Source of the DNA: Gordonia asplenii
GTDB taxonomy: Bacteria; Actinomycetota; Actinomycetes; Mycobacteriales; Mycobacteriaceae
Length of the DNA: 64,000 bases
Reading direction: 5' to 3'
NCBI RefSeq assembly: GCF_012933505.1
Contig: NZ_JABBNB010000015.1
Span: 1-64,000 of the forward strand
Shown here: positions 47,546 to 55,828 of the stretch, piece by piece
How the letters are laid out: the number at the start of each line of letters is the position of its first letter
How positions within the stretch are numbered: the stretch's first letter is position 1
Program-made: the position numbers and the translations under genes
The notes under the pieces: model-generated
Database searches by the model: none
What the model was told of the DNA's origin: nothing
What the model saw: the letters and a program-made list of their open reading frames with translations, nothing else

Positions 47546-48790
47546 ATGACCGCAGAATTTCGGCGATATCTGTTCGCCGACGATCATCCCCGGCTCGCCG
47601 ACGTGCGAGGAATGGACGCCTACACCTACCGGACGGCCGCTCGCGAAGAGGGAACGTTCACCGGCGACCTGGTGGTGGGCTGGACCCCGCTGTACCTCAA
47701 CGAGTTCCGGGGCGTCACCGAAGACGGAACGCTACGTGACGGTGTCCACCCGTTCGAACCGGCCCGGCCGGGCGAAGAAGCGCCGGTCGCCGCGATGGTG
47801 TCGGCCGCCGAGGATCTGCTCGCCGCGCTCGACCCCGATGCACGTGCCGCTGTCTCCTTTGCCGTCGACGCGCCCGAATGGCAGACCTGGGCCAACCCCG
47901 AGTTCATGCAGTTCGACACCGGACTGCGCCTGGAGTTTCAATCCGCCGACGTCCAGCGCAAAGCATTGGCGCTGATGGCGGCGTCGTTGAGCCCGGAAGG
48001 CTACGACCTGGCCCACAACATGATGCTGATCAACGGGTTCCTGGGGGAGGTCGTCGGACTGCAGAGCATTCTCAATGAGTTCAGCTACAACATCGCCATC
48101 TATGGCACCCCGGATCTGACCGCTCCATGGGGCTGGCAGATCTTCGGACATCACATGGCGGTCAACTGCCTGGTGATCGAGGGCCGCATGGTGATCAGCC
48201 CGGCATTCCTCGGCGCGGAACCGAACGAAATAGACGAGGGCGACCACGCCGGCGTCGAATCATTCACGCCCCGTATCGATCTCGGTATTCGACTCATGGG
48301 TGCGCTGACCGCCGAACAACGGACTGCGGCAACGACGTACGAGCAGATGGTCGACCCCGCGATGCCGCCGGGACGGGTCCACCCGGGCGATGAGCGACAC
48401 CTGGCCGGTGCGTTCCAAGACAATCGGCAGATACCCTTCGAAGGGGTCCGGGTCAGCGACCTGTCAGATGACGCCCAACAGCTGGTGCTGGCAATCGTCG
48501 AAGAATTCGTCGGGTTGCTGCCCGAGGGTCCACGCGCGGCGCGGATGCGCGAGGTCCGCGAAAATCTCACCGAGACATGGTTCTCCTGGATAGGGGGGCA
48601 CGCACCGGGCGATGTGTTCTACTACCGCATCCAATCGCCGGTCATCATCGCCGAACTCGATCATCACTGCGGCGTCTTCCTGGACTACGACACACCCAAA
48701 CCGTTCCACATCCATACCGTTCTGCGTACGCCCCACGGCAACGACTACGGGCGGTCTTACCTGCGACAATGGCAGCAGGCGCACTCGTGA
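47546..48790 (+). CDS. DUF3500 family protein
   Basis: 414 residues from ATG 47546, with AAAGGAA upstream. DUF3500 has no known function. The most conserved part is the C-terminus, SPVIIAELDHHCGVFLDYD, then PFHIHTVLRTPHGNDYGRSYLRQW, with histidines arranged like a metal site; a second His pair lies in WQIFGHHMAVNCLVI. No signal peptide. Its position between a GntR and a SnoaL-like gene, in a cluster with FAH and ring hydroxylase genes, hints at an enzymatic step in catabolism. Coupled to the next gene by a 4-bp overlap. Confidence 0.85.
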   Translation: MTAEFRRYLFADDHPRLADVRGMDAYTYRTAAREEGTFTGDLVVGWTPLYLNEFRGVTEDGTLRDGVHPFEPARPGEEAPVAAMVSAAEDLLAALDPDARAAVSFAVDAPEWQTWANPEFMQFDTGLRLEFQSADVQRKALALMAASLSPEGYDLAHNMMLINGFLGEVVGLQSILNEFSYNIAIYGTPDLTAPWGWQIFGHHMAVNCLVIEGRMVISPAFLGAEPNEIDEGDHAGVESFTPRIDLGIRLMGALTAEQRTAATTYEQMVDPAMPPGRVHPGDERHLAGAFQDNRQIPFEGVRVSDLSDDAQQLVLAIVEEFVGLLPEGPRAARMREVRENLTETWFSWIGGHAPGDVFYYRIQSPVIIAELDHHCGVFLDYDTPKPFHIHTVLRTPHGNDYGRSYLRQWQQAHS

Positions 48791-49194
48791 GCACCGATGC
48801 GGACAGCTTGGCAGGCGCCGTCGCACGACATCACATCGCCAACCTGCTCTACACCTACATCGACATCGCCGACCGCAAGGACGTAGCCGCCGCAGTGGAT
48901 CTGCTGGGCGCTGCCCGGGTGCGGTTTCCACACGCCGGCTACCACTCAGCCGACGCCGCACCGTCGTTCTTCACCGGCCTGTGGGCCGCGCCGACGGCAC
49001 ATCGACACGACGTCACCAACCTTCAGGTGCATCGGGACCGGGGTGACCTTTGGCGTGCCGACGCCCACTACACACGCTGGATCATCGCCCCCGACCCGGT
49101 CCTGCACACGCTCGGCCGCTACACACTGACGGTCGACAGCGAGACCTGGTCGATCACCGAGCTGATCGTGGACCGGACGTGGACGAGAGGGTGA
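48787..49194 (+). CDS. SnoaL-like (NTF2 fold) protein
   Basis: 135 residues, GTG start overlapping the DUF3500 stop (GTGA). Features of SnoaL_4-type proteins: RHHIANLLYTYIDIADRKDVAAAVDLLGAARVRFP near the N-terminus and the C-terminal strands DLWRADAHYTRWIIA and SETWSITELIVDRTWTRG. Probable small-molecule isomerase, hydratase or accessory unit. Four bp separate it from the IclR gene. Confidence 0.82.
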   Translation: MSTDADSLAGAVARHHIANLLYTYIDIADRKDVAAAVDLLGAARVRFPHAGYHSADAAPSFFTGLWAAPTAHRHDVTNLQVHRDRGDLWRADAHYTRWIIAPDPVLHTLGRYTLTVDSETWSITELIVDRTWTRG

Positions 49195-49198
49195 CGCG

Positions 49199-49936
49199 AT
49201 GGCCGACATCGGTCGAGCAACGCTGATCCTCGACGCGATCGCCGAGGGACGAGAACCGCTCACCTTGACCGAGCTGGCCACCCGCACCGGACTGCCGAGA
49301 TCGACGGTGCACCGCATCGTCCAAGCGCTCGAGCAGGAGTTGTTCGTCGTGCGGGTTCCGGAACGGCGCGGCTACACACTCGGACCCGGCTTGCTCAAGT
49401 TCGGTATGAATGCGCACCTGCGGCTACTCGGCAGCAACCGCAACCAGATGGCCGTTCTGGCACGCGCGGTGAACGAAAACGTCGAACTGGCCGTTTTCAG
49501 CGGCCGAGAGGTCGTCGTCGTCGACCAACTCGCTTCGCCGGACCGGCTCCGCGGGGTCACCAAGGTGGGAAAGTCGTTCTCGTTGCACGCCAGCTCCATC
49601 GGCATGGCGTTGCTGGCGCATCTGCCCGACGAGCAGGTAGCCGAACTCCTGCAGACTCCGCTGACCCGGTTCACCGCGAACACCGTCACCGACCTGACAC
49701 AGGTCCGGCACCGGCTCGACGAGATCCGCCGGTCGCACATCGCCATCGACGTCGAAGAGCACGACCTCGGAATCTGTGCGGTCGCCACCGGCTTCGTCGG
49801 TCCCACCGGTGCCCTGCAGGTTGTGTGCGTGGTGATGCCCACCGGTCGCTTTGCGGATAAACGTGCGCAAGCGATCGAAGGCCTGCAACGAATCAACCCC
49901 GCAATCGTCCCGTCCGCGGTATCGCTGCGCCGCTGA
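49199..49936 (+). CDS. IclR-family transcriptional regulator
   Basis: 245 residues. N-terminal winged helix RATLILDAIAEGREPLTLTELATRTGLPRSTVHRIVQALEQELFV, and C-terminal IclR ligand domain with VNENVELAVFSGREVVVVDQL, SLHASSIGMALLAHLPDEQV and IAIDVEEHDLGICAVATGFVGPTGA. IclR proteins commonly control aromatic catabolism. It could bind the twin 17-bp palindromes upstream of the transporter and hydroxylase genes. Confidence 0.88.
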   Translation: MADIGRATLILDAIAEGREPLTLTELATRTGLPRSTVHRIVQALEQELFVVRVPERRGYTLGPGLLKFGMNAHLRLLGSNRNQMAVLARAVNENVELAVFSGREVVVVDQLASPDRLRGVTKVGKSFSLHASSIGMALLAHLPDEQVAELLQTPLTRFTANTVTDLTQVRHRLDEIRRSHIAIDVEEHDLGICAVATGFVGPTGALQVVCVVMPTGRFADKRAQAIEGLQRINPAIVPSAVSLRR

Positions 49937-50496
49937 TACAACGTGGATCCGTTCGCTGGTTCGGCGGGGAGAAAATCGTCCGAATAGTCGGTCGCCGAGG
50001 GCATTTTGCCCTTGCTCACCAGCAGTTTTCCTGTTTTTCCGGCCCGTGTGGCATGTGTATGTCTCGCGCCGGGACGGTCGCAAGGGTGTGTGTGTGTGCG
50101 GCTGCGGTCCTGCGTTGACGCAGCGGTTGTCGAGCTCCCGCGGCGGCAATCGGTTCCCGCGGACGTAACCCCCTCTGCGCATTGCGTTCCTCTGCCGTTT
50201 GAGCGAGCGGAGCGAGTCGAAACCCCATCGGCCGGGCAAGTGACGCAACCCGCAGCGTCACCGTGGTTTCGACTCGGCTTCGCCTCGCTCAACCAGCAGG
50301 ACGCGGCGAAGCAGGGTGAGCGCAGGATATCAATAACATTAGGCGCGACGCGCCGCTAGCCTCACCGAAATCCGTTGTGTCACCGTGGTTTCGACACGGG
50401 CCTGCGCTAACGCTCCGGCCCGGCTCAACCAGCAGACTGCGGCCCGGCTCAACCAGCGGAAGGGGCATACGGTCGGTGAATCCAGAAACAAAAAAT
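49937..50496. repeat. Repeat-bearing intergenic region
   Basis: No gene recognised. It holds a GAGCGAGCGGAGCGAGTCGA copy (about 50200-50222), a reverse partner GTTTCGACTCGGCTTCGCCTCG (about 50264-50285), and 50361-50430, which matches 20006-20075 at 67 of 70 positions, followed by a partial tandem of the CGGCCCGGCTCAACCAGC end (50431-50458). Confidence 0.8.
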
Positions 50497-50529
50497 CGGC
50501 GGTTCGGTGCATCATGCACCGAACCGCCG
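50497..50529 (-). terminator. Strong intrinsic terminator of the MFS gene
   Basis: CGGCGGTTCGGTGC (50497-50510) and its exact complement (50516-50529) form a perfect 14-bp stem around ATCAT. On the minus strand it is followed by ATTTTTTGTTT, a true T tract, 16 bp past the transporter stop. Confidence 0.93.
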
Positions 50530-50544
50530 GTTCTGTTCGATCGG

Positions 50545-51837
50545 TTACGCGAGCACCGCGTCGGCCGACGGTGCGGGCATCACCGACAGCTGGTCGGAGA
50601 GCGTTGTGTTGCGGGTATGGGCCGCGCGGTCGGCGAAGTACAGGCTGATCACCGCGATCAGGCAAATGGCTGCAGCAGCCGCGAACGTCGAGAACAGGCC
50701 GCTCGCTCCACCCGCGGCGATCGCGCTGCCACCCAGCACAGGGCCGAGGAACGCGCCGATGAACGACGTCCCGTTGGACCAGCCCAGCGCGGTAGCACGC
50801 ACCGGCAGCGGAAAGATGTCGGCGGTGGTGGTGTGCACCAGGTTCATCGTCGAGTGCCCGCCGATGCCCATCAGCGCCACGCAGACGACGGTGGTCTCGA
50901 TCGACAGCGGGACCACCACCATGCCGATCAGGCCCACCAGTGTGCAGGAGCTGGTCACGATCGCGATCAGCGCCGAACCACGCCGGTCAGCCGCCCAGGC
51001 GGTGACGAACGATCCCAGGACGGCTGCGCCGGTGAGGGTGAAAGTGACTATCAATGCCGTGTTGAGGGAGTAGCCGAGATCGACCATGGCCTTGGTACCC
51101 CACACATTGAGGCCCTGCCAGGCGACCATGTTCGCAATCGCACATCCGGCGATGACGAGTGTCGCGATCATGCCGCGGCCGGAGAACATGACGCTGAGTT
51201 TCTGACGTGCCGACCACAGACGGCCGGCGAGCTCCTGCGGGGTATCGGTGGGCAGGGTCATCCGGGCGACCGCGATCATGATGATCACCGCGGTCGCCGC
51301 ACCGACGAAGAACATCGGCCGCCAGCCGAACGCGGGCAGCACCGGAATGGCCAGCAGAGCTGCCACCACACCGCCGAGCGGAATGCCTGCCATCGTGATC
51401 GTGACGACCAGTGACGCGTGCTTCGACGCCGAGCTGTTGCGTGCGGCGGTCATCGCCGTGGTCAGTGATCCACCGACGCCGAATCCGGTGATGAAACGCG
51501 CCAGCGCCAGCATCGGCACGCTGATCGCGGATCCGGTCAAGATCCCGCCGAGCGCGAACAACCCGATTGCGCAGAGCAAAACTCGCTTGCGGCCCATCCG
51601 GTCGGCCAGCCACGGCACGCTCACCGACCCGAGGATCGCCCCGATGTAGACCAGCCCGCCGATCAGTCCGGTCTGCTGATCGGTCAGGCCCAGCCTGGCG
51701 TCATCCAGCAGCAGCGGAACCACCGATCCGTACACGATGAGGTTGAACCCCTCGATGACGGTGATGAACATGCACAGGGCGATGACCCCGGGATGCGACC
51801 GAGTCTCGGCGGCCTGTGGCGAAGTGGTCAATTGCAT
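50545..51837 (-). CDS. MFS transporter, aromatic acid:H+ symporter type
   Basis: 430 residues, twelve predicted helices. Family marks: ALCMFITVIEGFNLIVYGSVVPLL (the AAHS D/E-G-F motif), LADRMGRKRVLLCAIGLFALGG after helix 2, and RFITGFGVGGSLTTAMTAARNSS. Imports aromatic acids with protons in relatives such as PcaK and MhpT. The ATG at 51837 (MQLTTSPQAAETRSHPG) has CTGGAGA 6 bp upstream; longer frames extend into the operator region. Divergent from the hydroxylase gene. Confidence 0.88.
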   Translation of the reverse strand: MQLTTSPQAAETRSHPGVIALCMFITVIEGFNLIVYGSVVPLLLDDARLGLTDQQTGLIGGLVYIGAILGSVSVPWLADRMGRKRVLLCAIGLFALGGILTGSAISVPMLALARFITGFGVGGSLTTAMTAARNSSASKHASLVVTITMAGIPLGGVVAALLAIPVLPAFGWRPMFFVGAATAVIIMIAVARMTLPTDTPQELAGRLWSARQKLSVMFSGRGMIATLVIAGCAIANMVAWQGLNVWGTKAMVDLGYSLNTALIVTFTLTGAAVLGSFVTAWAADRRGSALIAIVTSSCTLVGLIGMVVVPLSIETTVVCVALMGIGGHSTMNLVHTTTADIFPLPVRATALGWSNGTSFIGAFLGPVLGGSAIAAGGASGLFSTFAAAAAICLIAVISLYFADRAAHTRNTTLSDQLSVMPAPSADAVLA

Positions 51838-51931
51838 GGGATGTCTCCAGGTATATCGGGCGGGGTGCCGGCTCGATGTGAAGTGGCAAGCGTCATCTTG
51901 AAGTGCCCGATGTGGTGCGGATAACCCCATC

Positions 51932-51948
51932 GTCCCGGAAACCGGGAC
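51932..51948. promoter_or_regulatory. 17-bp palindromic operator, copy 1
   Basis: GTCCCGGAAACCGGGAC, perfect 7-bp arms around AAA, in the 289-bp divergent region between the transporter and hydroxylase genes. Confidence 0.8.
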
Positions 51949-52015
51949 ACCTCTGTGACCGACACCACGTTCCGGGCGGGCCGAATTGCCAAGGGCCCCA
52001 ACGTCGAGAGTTTCT

Positions 52016-52032
52016 GTCCCGGAAATCGGGAC
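52016..52032. promoter_or_regulatory. 17-bp palindromic operator, copy 2
   Basis: GTCCCGGAAATCGGGAC differs from copy 1 at one base; starts are 84 bp apart (eight helical turns). One copy lies towards each divergent gene. Likely target of the IclR regulator encoded at 49199. Confidence 0.8.
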
Positions 52033-52126
52033 GCCGACAGTGACTCGGGCCACACGAGGACGCATGGTCGTTTCCAAGCGCTTGCACGACGTTGATCGAG
52101 ACGACCTCAGCTAGAACGGACCCGCT

Positions 52127-53725
52127 ATGAACACCAGCCACGCACCCTCACGTCGAATGACCACCGAGGTACTGATCGTCGGCTTCGGACCGGTGGGCAA
52201 GCTGCTCGCCATCAAACTCGGCCGGCAAGGGCACACGGTGATCGTGATCGACCGCAACGCGGCCGCCTACCCCCTCCCACGGGCGGTCACGCACTGTTCG
52301 GACTTCGCCCGCATCCTGCAGTCGGTCGGGCTGGCCCCCGACACCATCGGGCACATCACCGAGCCCTACGACGACATGTACTCCTGGCGCAACGGCGACG
52401 GCCAGACGTTGGTGGAGGTCGACTGGAGCGGACGCGGCGAATCCGGCTGGTACAACACCTATTTCTTCAACCAGCCTGCCCTCGAGGATGCCCTCGACGC
52501 GATCGTCGCCGACCTCGACAACGTCCGGGTGATGCGTGGGTGGGAGGCGATCTCGCTGACTCAACGAACCCAGGACGCGACGGTGGGTGTGCGCACCGCG
52601 ACCGGGGAACAGGTGTCGGTCACCGCCGACTGGGTCGTCGGCGCCGACGGCGCCAACAGCAAGATCCGCAGCCTGGCCGGGATCGACTGGCACGACGACG
52701 GCTACTTTTTCGACTGGCTCGTCGTCGACGTCAAACCCCGCGCCGGAATGGAGTTTCCGCACATCGCCGTCCAGAACTGCGATACGCGACGTCCCTCGAC
52801 GATGGTGCCCGGCGGCCCCGGTCGTCGACGCTGGGAATTCATGCGCCTGCCACACGAGTCCAAGGAGGAGCTCAACCGGGCCGACAAGGCGTGGGAACTG
52901 CTTGCGCCCTATGGCCTCTCGGCTGCGAATGCGCAACTCGAACGGCATTCGGTGTACACGTTCCAGTCGTGCTGGGCCACCGAGTGGCGGCGCCGGCGGG
53001 TCGTGATCGCCGGAGACGCCGCACATCTGATGCCACCTTTCGCCGGCCAGGGTCTCGGGGCCGGGGTTCGCGACGTGATGAATCTGTCCTGGAAGCTCGA
53101 CGCCGTTCTGCGTGGGCAGGCCGATGACACTCTGATCGACACCTACGGTGCCGAACGCGTCCATCACGCGGTGGCTTTCGTGAAGTTCTCGACTTCGCTG
53201 GGTCAGGTCATCTGCATCACCGATCCCGCGGAAGCCGCCGAACGCGACACTCGGATGATCGCCCAGTGGGCGGCCGGGATGAAGCCGCCCGCGCCGCCGC
53301 GCCCGGGTCTCGGTGCCGGTGTGCACGTCGGCTCCGCCGGTGGTGCGCTCGCCCGCCAAGGACGGGTACGCGTCGACGGCGGCCACGACGTCGTGCTCTT
53401 CGACGACGCCTTCGGCGGACCGGGCGCCGTCATCACGCGCACCTCCACCACCCTCGCGACCGTCTCCGTCGACGCGCGAGAAGCACTGTCGGACCTCGGA
53501 ATCACACTGGTCGCGCTGTCCGGTCCCAGCGGCGTCGACTCGATCGTCGACGACGTCGACGGCACTTATCATCGATGGCTCGACGAGCTGGGTGCGGATA
53601 CCATCGTCATCCGCCCCGACTTTCATCTCTACGGGTCCAGTGCGGCCGCCGGGACCGCGGACCTGATCGACGGGTTCTTGTCCCGGGTCGGCAGCCGATC
53701 CGCCAGCGCGGCCCACGCCGGTTAG
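52127..53725 (+). CDS. FAD-dependent aromatic hydroxylase, MhpA-like
   Basis: 532 residues, class A flavin monooxygenase. FAD site VLIVGFGPVGKLLAIKLGRQGHTVIVIDRN, DG motif VVGADGANSKIRSLAG, and GD motif RVVIAGDAAHLMPPFAGQGLGAGVRDVMNLSWKLDAVL, which is the signature of 3-(3-hydroxyphenyl)propionate hydroxylases. A thioredoxin-like C-terminal domain of about 150 residues completes the MhpA/PheA type. Uses NADH and O2 to add an OH to a phenolic ring. A second in-frame ATG (52157) is possible. 25 bp upstream of the PhlG-type gene. Confidence 0.88.
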   Translation: MNTSHAPSRRMTTEVLIVGFGPVGKLLAIKLGRQGHTVIVIDRNAAAYPLPRAVTHCSDFARILQSVGLAPDTIGHITEPYDDMYSWRNGDGQTLVEVDWSGRGESGWYNTYFFNQPALEDALDAIVADLDNVRVMRGWEAISLTQRTQDATVGVRTATGEQVSVTADWVVGADGANSKIRSLAGIDWHDDGYFFDWLVVDVKPRAGMEFPHIAVQNCDTRRPSTMVPGGPGRRRWEFMRLPHESKEELNRADKAWELLAPYGLSAANAQLERHSVYTFQSCWATEWRRRRVVIAGDAAHLMPPFAGQGLGAGVRDVMNLSWKLDAVLRGQADDTLIDTYGAERVHHAVAFVKFSTSLGQVICITDPAEAAERDTRMIAQWAAGMKPPAPPRPGLGAGVHVGSAGGALARQGRVRVDGGHDVVLFDDAFGGPGAVITRTSTTLATVSVDAREALSDLGITLVALSGPSGVDSIVDDVDGTYHRWLDELGADTIVIRPDFHLYGSSAAAGTADLIDGFLSRVGSRSASAAHAG

Positions 53726-53750
53726 CCACCCGGCAGACAAGGAGAGAATC

Positions 53751-54440
53751 ATGATCTTCACCGACGTAGATCAATTGCTCGATCCCACCCCGTTGCCCCT
53801 GGAAACCGGGTACGAACGTCTCGCGGACGGGTCGTTGCACGTCGCGGTCCGCACCGACATGCACGGGTGCGTCGGCGCGATGCTCGAATGGTGGTTCCGC
53901 TGGCGGTGCGACACACAGAAATACATCTGGTGGCATCCCATCGACCACATCTCCAGCAACTGGACGGGCAATCTCGCACCCGACACTCACATCGGCAGCG
54001 AACACATCGTCGTGGAGAGACTCACCGAGATCGACACCGCCGACCTGATCGTCCAGTTCCGCGATCCCGAAGAATTCCTCACACCGCACCTGTACCGCAA
54101 AGCCCGGGAGAACGCCGACGTCAGTTGCGCCGTCACCGGCCGAATCGCAACCAGTCACACTCCACCGCGCACCGACGACGGGCAGGTGCTCGGCGGGCGG
54201 CTCATGCACATCGGGCGTGACACCCCGTGGGGTCTCGCCCTGCGGAGCCACTTCTTTGTGGGCACCGACCTGCCGGCCGCAGGGCTGACGCCCGCCGAGG
54301 TGGAGCAGCAGGTACCGACTGCGTTGGCCGTCGGATTGCTGCAGCACGCCTACAACGAGTTCACGTTTCTGTCCCGGATACTCCCCGGTCTGTACGTCGC
54401 CGAAAACCGCGACGACATTGCGCCCGTCGCCCCGTGGTGA
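53751..54440 (+). CDS. PhlG-type (DAPG hydrolase family) C-C hydrolase
   Basis: 229 residues, related to the diacetylphloroglucinol hydrolase PhlG. Family blocks are MLEWWFRWRCDTQKYIWWHPIDHISSNW, HIGSEHIVVERLTEIDTADL and the C-terminal HAYNEFTFLSRILPGLY, where H-x3-E corresponds to the zinc-binding H270/E274 pair of PhlG. PhlG cleaves an acyl group from an acylphloroglucinol. It follows the hydroxylase closely with GGAGAG before the ATG, so both probably act on the same acylated phenol. Confidence 0.85.
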   Translation: MIFTDVDQLLDPTPLPLETGYERLADGSLHVAVRTDMHGCVGAMLEWWFRWRCDTQKYIWWHPIDHISSNWTGNLAPDTHIGSEHIVVERLTEIDTADLIVQFRDPEEFLTPHLYRKARENADVSCAVTGRIATSHTPPRTDDGQVLGGRLMHIGRDTPWGLALRSHFFVGTDLPAAGLTPAEVEQQVPTALAVGLLQHAYNEFTFLSRILPGLYVAENRDDIAPVAPW

Positions 54441-54535
54441 CCACCACGTCGCTCGCACGTCTGGCAGAAATCGGCAGATAGTCGGGGTGATGAGGCGATG
54501 TGCCCTTGTCGGACCCATGTGGTTGATTAGACAGC

Positions 54536-55828
54536 GTGAACGTCCGGTGGGGAAACGATCAGGTGCTGACCCTGGCGCCCGACGCTGCCTCCGTCACGGC
54601 GGGACGCAAGATCGCCTCCGCGGGGTGGTCGGACGAGGGAGCCACCGAGTCGGCGGTGTGGGGACTGTGCAAGGGCAGCGGCAAGAACCCCTATCAAACG
54701 ATCGTCGACGTCACCGGTCCCGCGTACAAATGCTCCTGCCCATCGCGCAAGTTCCCCTGCAAACACGCGCTCGGCCTGTTGCTGCGGTGGAGTGCTGGAA
54801 CGGTGCCCGACGCCGAACGGCCGGCACCGTTCGCGGCGACGTGGCTCGACGCCCGCGCGGCGAAAGCGACGGCCACCACCGATACCGCGAAGAAGCCCCG
54901 CGACCCGGAGCAGGCCGCGAAGACCGCCGCGGCCCGCCGCGCCCGTGTCGACACCGGCGTCGCCGAGTTGCTGATGTGGGCCGACGATCAGATCGCGTCG
55001 GGCCTGGCCGGCGCCGACGTCAACCCGTACGCGCGCTTCGATCCGATGGCCGCGCGACTCGTCGACGCCCAGGCGTCGGGGTTGGCCCGCCGCATACGAC
55101 GCCTCCCCGAGGTGATCACCGGAGCCCACTGGCCCGCCGACCTGCTCACCGAACTCGGGTCGGTCTGGGCGCTCGCTCGCGCGCATCAACGCCTCGACGA
55201 GCTCGAGCCCGCACTGGCTGACTCCGTCCGCAGGCATGTGGGCTATTCCGTCCCGAAGGACGTCGTGCTCGCGACCCCCGGCGTCGAAGACACCTGGGTG
55301 GTACTGGGAACGCTGGATACCGAGGAAGATCGACTGCTCACCCGGCGTACGTGGCTGTACGGTCGGCATTCGCAGCGATACGCCCTGCTCCTCGACTTCG
55401 CCCCACCCGGTGCGTCCTTGCCGGGCAGGCCGCCGGTGGGGGTGGCCGTGACCGCGACGCTGCACTACTACCCCGGGGCCGTCGCACAACGAGCAGTACC
55501 GGCCGGCGAGCTGACCGCGGTCGACGCCGTACCCGCCGCGCCGCTCGGACTATCCGCGCGCGCGGCCCGCAACGTCCTCGCGCAGGGCGTGGCAGCCGAT
55601 CCGTGGCTCGCCCTCGTGCCGGTCGCCGTCGACGGTCGGCTGGGGACCGCGGGCCAAGCGCATGTCGTGATCGACGACGCCGGGGACGCACTCCCTCTGC
55701 GGGTAGGTGACTGGGCGAGTGCCGTCGCGATCAGCGCAGGTGCCCCGGTGGTCGTGTTCGGCGAGCTCAGCAGCACCGGACTCAAGGCAATGTCGATGAC
55801 GGTCGACGGACGGGTGTGGCCACTATGA
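54536..55828 (+). CDS. SWIM zinc-finger protein
   Basis: 430 residues. The SWIM finger lies at C66-x-C68-x6-C75-x-H77 (YKCSCPSRKFPCKHALGLLL). The rest is an alpha/beta region of unknown fold, with an Ala/Lys-rich linker around 100-135. SWIM domains bind DNA or proteins. It resembles YehQ of E. coli, whose gene is linked to MoxR- and VWA-type genes. GTG start at 54536. First gene of a five-gene cassette; its stop overlaps the next ATG by 4 bp. Confidence 0.85.
   Translation: MNVRWGNDQVLTLAPDAASVTAGRKIASAGWSDEGATESAVWGLCKGSGKNPYQTIVDVTGPAYKCSCPSRKFPCKHALGLLLRWSAGTVPDAERPAPFAATWLDARAAKATATTDTAKKPRDPEQAAKTAAARRARVDTGVAELLMWADDQIASGLAGADVNPYARFDPMAARLVDAQASGLARRIRRLPEVITGAHWPADLLTELGSVWALARAHQRLDELEPALADSVRRHVGYSVPKDVVLATPGVEDTWVVLGTLDTEEDRLLTRRTWLYGRHSQRYALLLDFAPPGASLPGRPPVGVAVTATLHYYPGAVAQRAVPAGELTAVDAVPAAPLGLSARAARNVLAQGVAADPWLALVPVAVDGRLGTAGQAHVVIDDAGDALPLRVGDWASAVAISAGAPVVVFGELSSTGLKAMSMTVDGRVWPL

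Noticed and set aside
50377-51414. 345-codon plus-strand frame opposite the MFS gene
   Set aside because: Antisense shadow; it would cross a strong terminator hairpin and the repeat.
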